Positions 7,201-8,551 of a DNA stretch of 8,551 nucleotides are shown here, one piece after another. A program made the translations under genes and the position numbers. The DNA lies in contig JAIRRL010000221.1 in the NCBI GenBank assembly GCA_031255985.1, positions 1-8,551 on the forward strand, given 5' to 3'. The notes under the pieces are model-generated. The model was not told where the DNA came from. It did not search any database and saw only the letters and a list, made by a program, of their open reading frames with translations. Position 1 is the first letter of the stretch, and the number at the start of each line of letters is the position of its first letter. This DNA is from Gracilibacteraceae bacterium. GTDB lineage: Bacteria; Bacillota; Desulfitobacteriia; Desulfitobacteriales; Syntrophobotulaceae.

Positions 7201-7289
7201 ATGAGCGCAGCCTGCCGGCGCTCCGGCCGGGGCCGTTTATGATCGGCGTAAACGGCAGGCACACCGTCCATTTGGCGCGGCGGGGCTGA
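4227..7289 (+). CDS. Large baseplate wedge protein (Afp11/gp6, baseplate J-like)
   Basis: A 1020-residue protein of the putative baseplate assembly family (Afp11, distantly T4 gp6). It should form the ring of wedges around the hub. The N-terminus has TPEWDFSEDNPDAGSVIAMI (31-50), a helix-rich stretch to about residue 80, and DLPAGTKLLG (104-113), matching the opening of such proteins. A Gly/Ala/Glu-rich linker lies at 163-188. The middle holds two copies of a domain ending in PPDW...G...LRL (about 405-487 and 563-642). The baseplate J core follows: NRIVFGDG near 738-745, RSRGAEGNLPA near 766-776, a D-M-E-N/RMRSRGA segment near 804-815 and NRLRSAADFLREA near 820-832. The C-terminus has the usual WPIGVLP and RHIVVTARF ending. 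Compared with simple phage J proteins (commonly 300-400 residues) it is much longer, as in Afp-type systems. The codon style is uniform throughout, with no break. Confidence 0.88.
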   Translation: MRGEQGREPKIDGRDAAALRARIKTLAAAYTPEWDFSEDNPDAGSVIAMIFAKQMEDNIRRLNRVFDKLHAEFVNMLDLSPQPARPARGAAVFTLGADTVDGVDLPAGTKLLGLREESEAPLVFETASDLHVTNVKLRDLIGVFPAAGKVVSYMGAARRVRLAGESGAAAGEGADGGGTGEAGEAGEEFVPFRLFDSSAPPIGRNALVFYHRNLFDLTAGASISAFLRPARAGNEALFADRNRYRWSCLTESGLRPLAAAAGPDGAVVLTPDADTVKIERNGVMYSLIVLEAAAPVRESLELLGAGFSSSCQNAAPSFVTHNADDMDPAAFMPFGATASLYDECYIGGGSVFSKQNAVVTLSFNLGFREKLVTFTPEAENSELKIIKRRPAAVALEAAHTAAERVTAEYFNGAGWRRLLCSFDVAGLFAGEAGRISFDFICPPDWRPLTVGGHSGHCLRLRIMQADNCYLQPCLHRMPMITDMTFAYRFPAGPQPPDRLERVSGVQITDLTASAARRESFIAFAPPPYGRGGLYLGFDRRPAGAPVSLLFDIERGVCSRPNPFDYAYSSPAGFRPLRLIDNIGDLSGPGTLQFIPPPDWTELEVEGVRRYWLRLTDKNGALAAPAAAGPLLSGISLNAAEILNIETLPPEPYFIDSPRPHMSFPLPAGSIVSVEVFVNERHLHTAAAARRLAAARPADVRMSVDTAGEISEFFVRWHEVENFANSGPADRHYRIDRRQNRIVFGDGVRTPTPSAGVEEAFNALVRRSRGAEGNLPAASVTESLGRLLHIDGITNPLATWAGSDMENADRMRSRGANLICSQNRLRSAADFLREARLYSDAVADAACAAGVDLYGRPAESMIHIAVLTKDFHTGAFAFTALREGLEKRILAKCDAMVARETLAITEPVYVELSVAVLVEVAGEQAAFAARRAIVEALDAFIAPLTPDGSLQWPIGVLPTETRIRLLLHSLRLPANIRHIVVTARFVDDGGGLHERSLPALRPGPFMIGVNGRHTVHLARRG
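4713..4790 (+). repeat. Low-complexity Gly/Ala/Glu linker coding segment
   Basis: Residues 163-188 of the large wedge protein are almost only Gly, Ala and Glu, with a short GEAGEAGEE repeat near the end (GAGGCCGGN units). It separates the N-terminal wedge domain from the following PFRLFDSS domain. It is probably a flexible linker or insertion. Confidence 0.6.
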
Positions 7290-7295
7290 GCGCCG

Positions 7296-7302
7296 GAAGG
7301 AG
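7296..7302 (+). promoter_or_regulatory. Ribosome binding site GAAGGAG for the second wedge gene
   Basis: A strong AAGGAG site in the 20-base gap lies 7 bases before the ATG at 7310, fixing that start. Confidence 0.8.
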
Positions 7303-7309
7303 AAACTAA

Positions 7310-8551
7310 ATGCTGGAAACTGTTGATCTGAATGACAGGACTTACGCGGAACTGCTGGAGGAAGCGATAGCGCAAATCCCGCTCTACGGGGGCGAGTGGA
7401 CGAATTTCAACGTCTCCGATCCGGGCGTGACTATTTTGCAAAACCTGACTTCTTTCAATTATTTGCAGCAGACGGCCATCAATACGGTGACGGAGACGAT
7501 GCGGCAAAAACTGCTGGCTCTCCTGGGCTTCCGGCCGCGGGCGGCCGCTCCGGCTGAGGTTTTGGCCGTGCCGCTCGGCCCGGATCCCGTCCGCCTGACG
7601 CCGGGCCGCAAATTCAGCTCCGGCGGGATGATTTTCGAGGCCGAGCGGGAGGAAATCCGCTATCCCTGGGGCCTGGCGGCGGCCTACCGCGAGGACGGCG
7701 GCGACCGCGTTGATGTGACCGCCCTCTTGACCCAGCCGGCCGGCGCCGCCGCCGCCGTCCCGGTTTTCGGAGCGCCCCCCCGGCCCGGCGCCTCGCTTCT
7801 CTGTATTCTGGCGGGCAAACCCGATCTGAGCCGTCCGTTTTTGCTTTACGCCGAAACGCCGGCGAGCGGGCGCAATCCCTTCGCCGCCGGCGACGCCCCT
7901 TTCGCTGATATCGACTGGCAGGTCTACACGGCGGCCGGCTGGCAATCCGTCGCGGCGGCCGATCAGACGCGCGGTTTTTTGGTCAGCGGCGCGATCGCTT
8001 TGGGGCCGGCCGACCTGGAAGCGGCTGTTTTTACGGAGGCCCCGGTCAGCGGTTTCGCTTTGCGCTGCCGCCTGACCGCTCATGAATACGACCTGACGCC
8101 CCGGCTGCGGACGCTGGCCGTCAATCTCACCCGCCTCGTCCAGCGGGACACGCGGACGGCGCTCCGCGCTCTGCCGGGCGGCCCTTCCGTCACCCTGCGC
8201 CTCGATCCCCATTATACCTGCCTCACGGTTTATGGCCGCGCCGGCGCTTCCGAGCCTTACCGTCTTTATCAGCGCCGGGAAACGGCGGAACAGGGTCGCT
8301 ATTTTACGGCGGAATTTCTGCCGGCGGGGGAAATCCGCCTCCGTTTTACCGGGGCGGCCGCCGACCGGCCCGGCCCCGGCCCGGAGGATCTGCTCATCGT
8401 CTGCGCGACGGAAGAAAGCGAGCGCGACCGCGCCCTGGGGCCGATATACGGTTATGTCGATCAGGAAATAACGGTCGAGGCGGACGGCAGCATCATCCCG
8501 GAAGAATTTGTCCTGCTGCTGGAGACGGACAGCGGCGGTGAAAAAACCTAC
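7310..8551 (+). CDS. Second baseplate wedge protein, Afp12-like (3' truncated by the window end)
   Basis: A frame opens at the ATG at 7310 and stays open for 414 codons to the last base, so the C-terminus is missing. The opening YAELLEEAIAQIP (12-24) and EWTNFNVSDPGVTILQNLT (29-47) is the hallmark of putative baseplate assembly proteins of the Afp12 type. The equivalent region of the preceding gene (EWDFSEDNPDAGSVIAMI) shows that the two wedge proteins are related. LTPGRKFSSGGMIFEAE resembles the LPAGTKL segment of that neighbour. Residues about 198-277 (WQVYTAAGW..., then FALRCRL) match a domain found twice in the neighbour. It should pair with the larger protein as the second wedge subunit. 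Strong AAGGAG and a 20-base gap place it in the same operon. A long open frame on the opposite strand here is a coding shadow. Confidence 0.87.
   Translation, partial: MLETVDLNDRTYAELLEEAIAQIPLYGGEWTNFNVSDPGVTILQNLTSFNYLQQTAINTVTETMRQKLLALLGFRPRAAAPAEVLAVPLGPDPVRLTPGRKFSSGGMIFEAEREEIRYPWGLAAAYREDGGDRVDVTALLTQPAGAAAAVPVFGAPPRPGASLLCILAGKPDLSRPFLLYAETPASGRNPFAAGDAPFADIDWQVYTAAGWQSVAAADQTRGFLVSGAIALGPADLEAAVFTEAPVSGFALRCRLTAHEYDLTPRLRTLAVNLTRLVQRDTRTALRALPGGPSVTLRLDPHYTCLTVYGRAGASEPYRLYQRRETAEQGRYFTAEFLPAGEIRLRFTGAAADRPGPGPEDLLIVCATEESERDRALGPIYGYVDQEITVEADGSIIPEEFVLLLETDSGGEKTY

Noticed and set aside
7287..7310. Possible terminator or promoter in the largest gene gap
   Set aside because: The gap is only 20 bases and holds a ribosome binding site. 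No hairpin with a T-run or promoter boxes can be seen.
6947..8212. Long open frame on the minus strand (421 codons) spanning two wedge genes
   Set aside because: It crosses the junction and is opposite to both recognisable wedge proteins. Its product is Arg/Gly-rich without motifs, which fits a coding shadow.
8232..8471. Short plus-strand frame of 79 codons near the window end
   Set aside because: It lies within the second wedge protein frame, which stays open to the last base.

Overview
The window is one continuous, co-directional (+ strand), GC-rich block of genes encoding the baseplate and spike of a contractile injection system (CIS): a phage-tail-like machine related to the Serratia antifeeding prophage (Afp), PVCs and other extracellular or cytoplasmic CIS, and more distantly to T4-type phage baseplates. 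Strong AGGAG-type ribosome binding sites, very short or overlapping gene junctions and no intergenic space above about 25 bases point to a bacterial operon. The taxon cannot be fixed from this sequence. A Bacillota-like or other anaerobic bacterial host is only a guess from general style.

Layout: (1) 1-237, C-terminal end of an unidentified gene with a helical, basic C-terminus. (2) 241-1044 and 1055-1828, two tandem divergent paralogues of the CIS tube/hub-connector family (Afp7/Pvc7 N-terminal domain type), both without a LysM domain. (3) 1770-2966, a gpD/gp27-like hub protein starting at GTG inside the end of the preceding gene. (4) 2977-3789, a gp5/gpV-like spike with an OB-fold domain followed by a beta-helix. 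Together 3 and 4 amount to a VgrG split in two. (5) 3811-4230, gp25-like wedge/sheath-initiator protein with the EPR motif. (6) 4227-7289, a large Afp11/baseplate-J-like wedge protein. (7) 7310 to the window end, the N-terminal 414 residues of a second wedge protein of Afp12 type, which runs off the end.

How they work together (family knowledge): the two tube-family proteins would link the inner tube to the hub. The gpD-like trimer and gp5-like spike would form the central hub and needle base. gp25 would join the hub to the first sheath ring, and the two wedge proteins would build the baseplate ring that triggers contraction. Sheath and tube genes would be expected upstream, and tape measure, fibres and an AAA+ ATPase downstream, but none lies in the window. 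No PAAR spike-tip gene lies at the place where Afp-type clusters carry it.

The most notable points are the tandem LysM-less connector paralogues, the split spike with no adjacent PAAR, a 59-base gene overlap built on a 9-base repeat, and a repeated domain seen three times across the two wedge proteins. No RNA gene, mobile element, CRISPR array, promoter or convincing terminator was seen.
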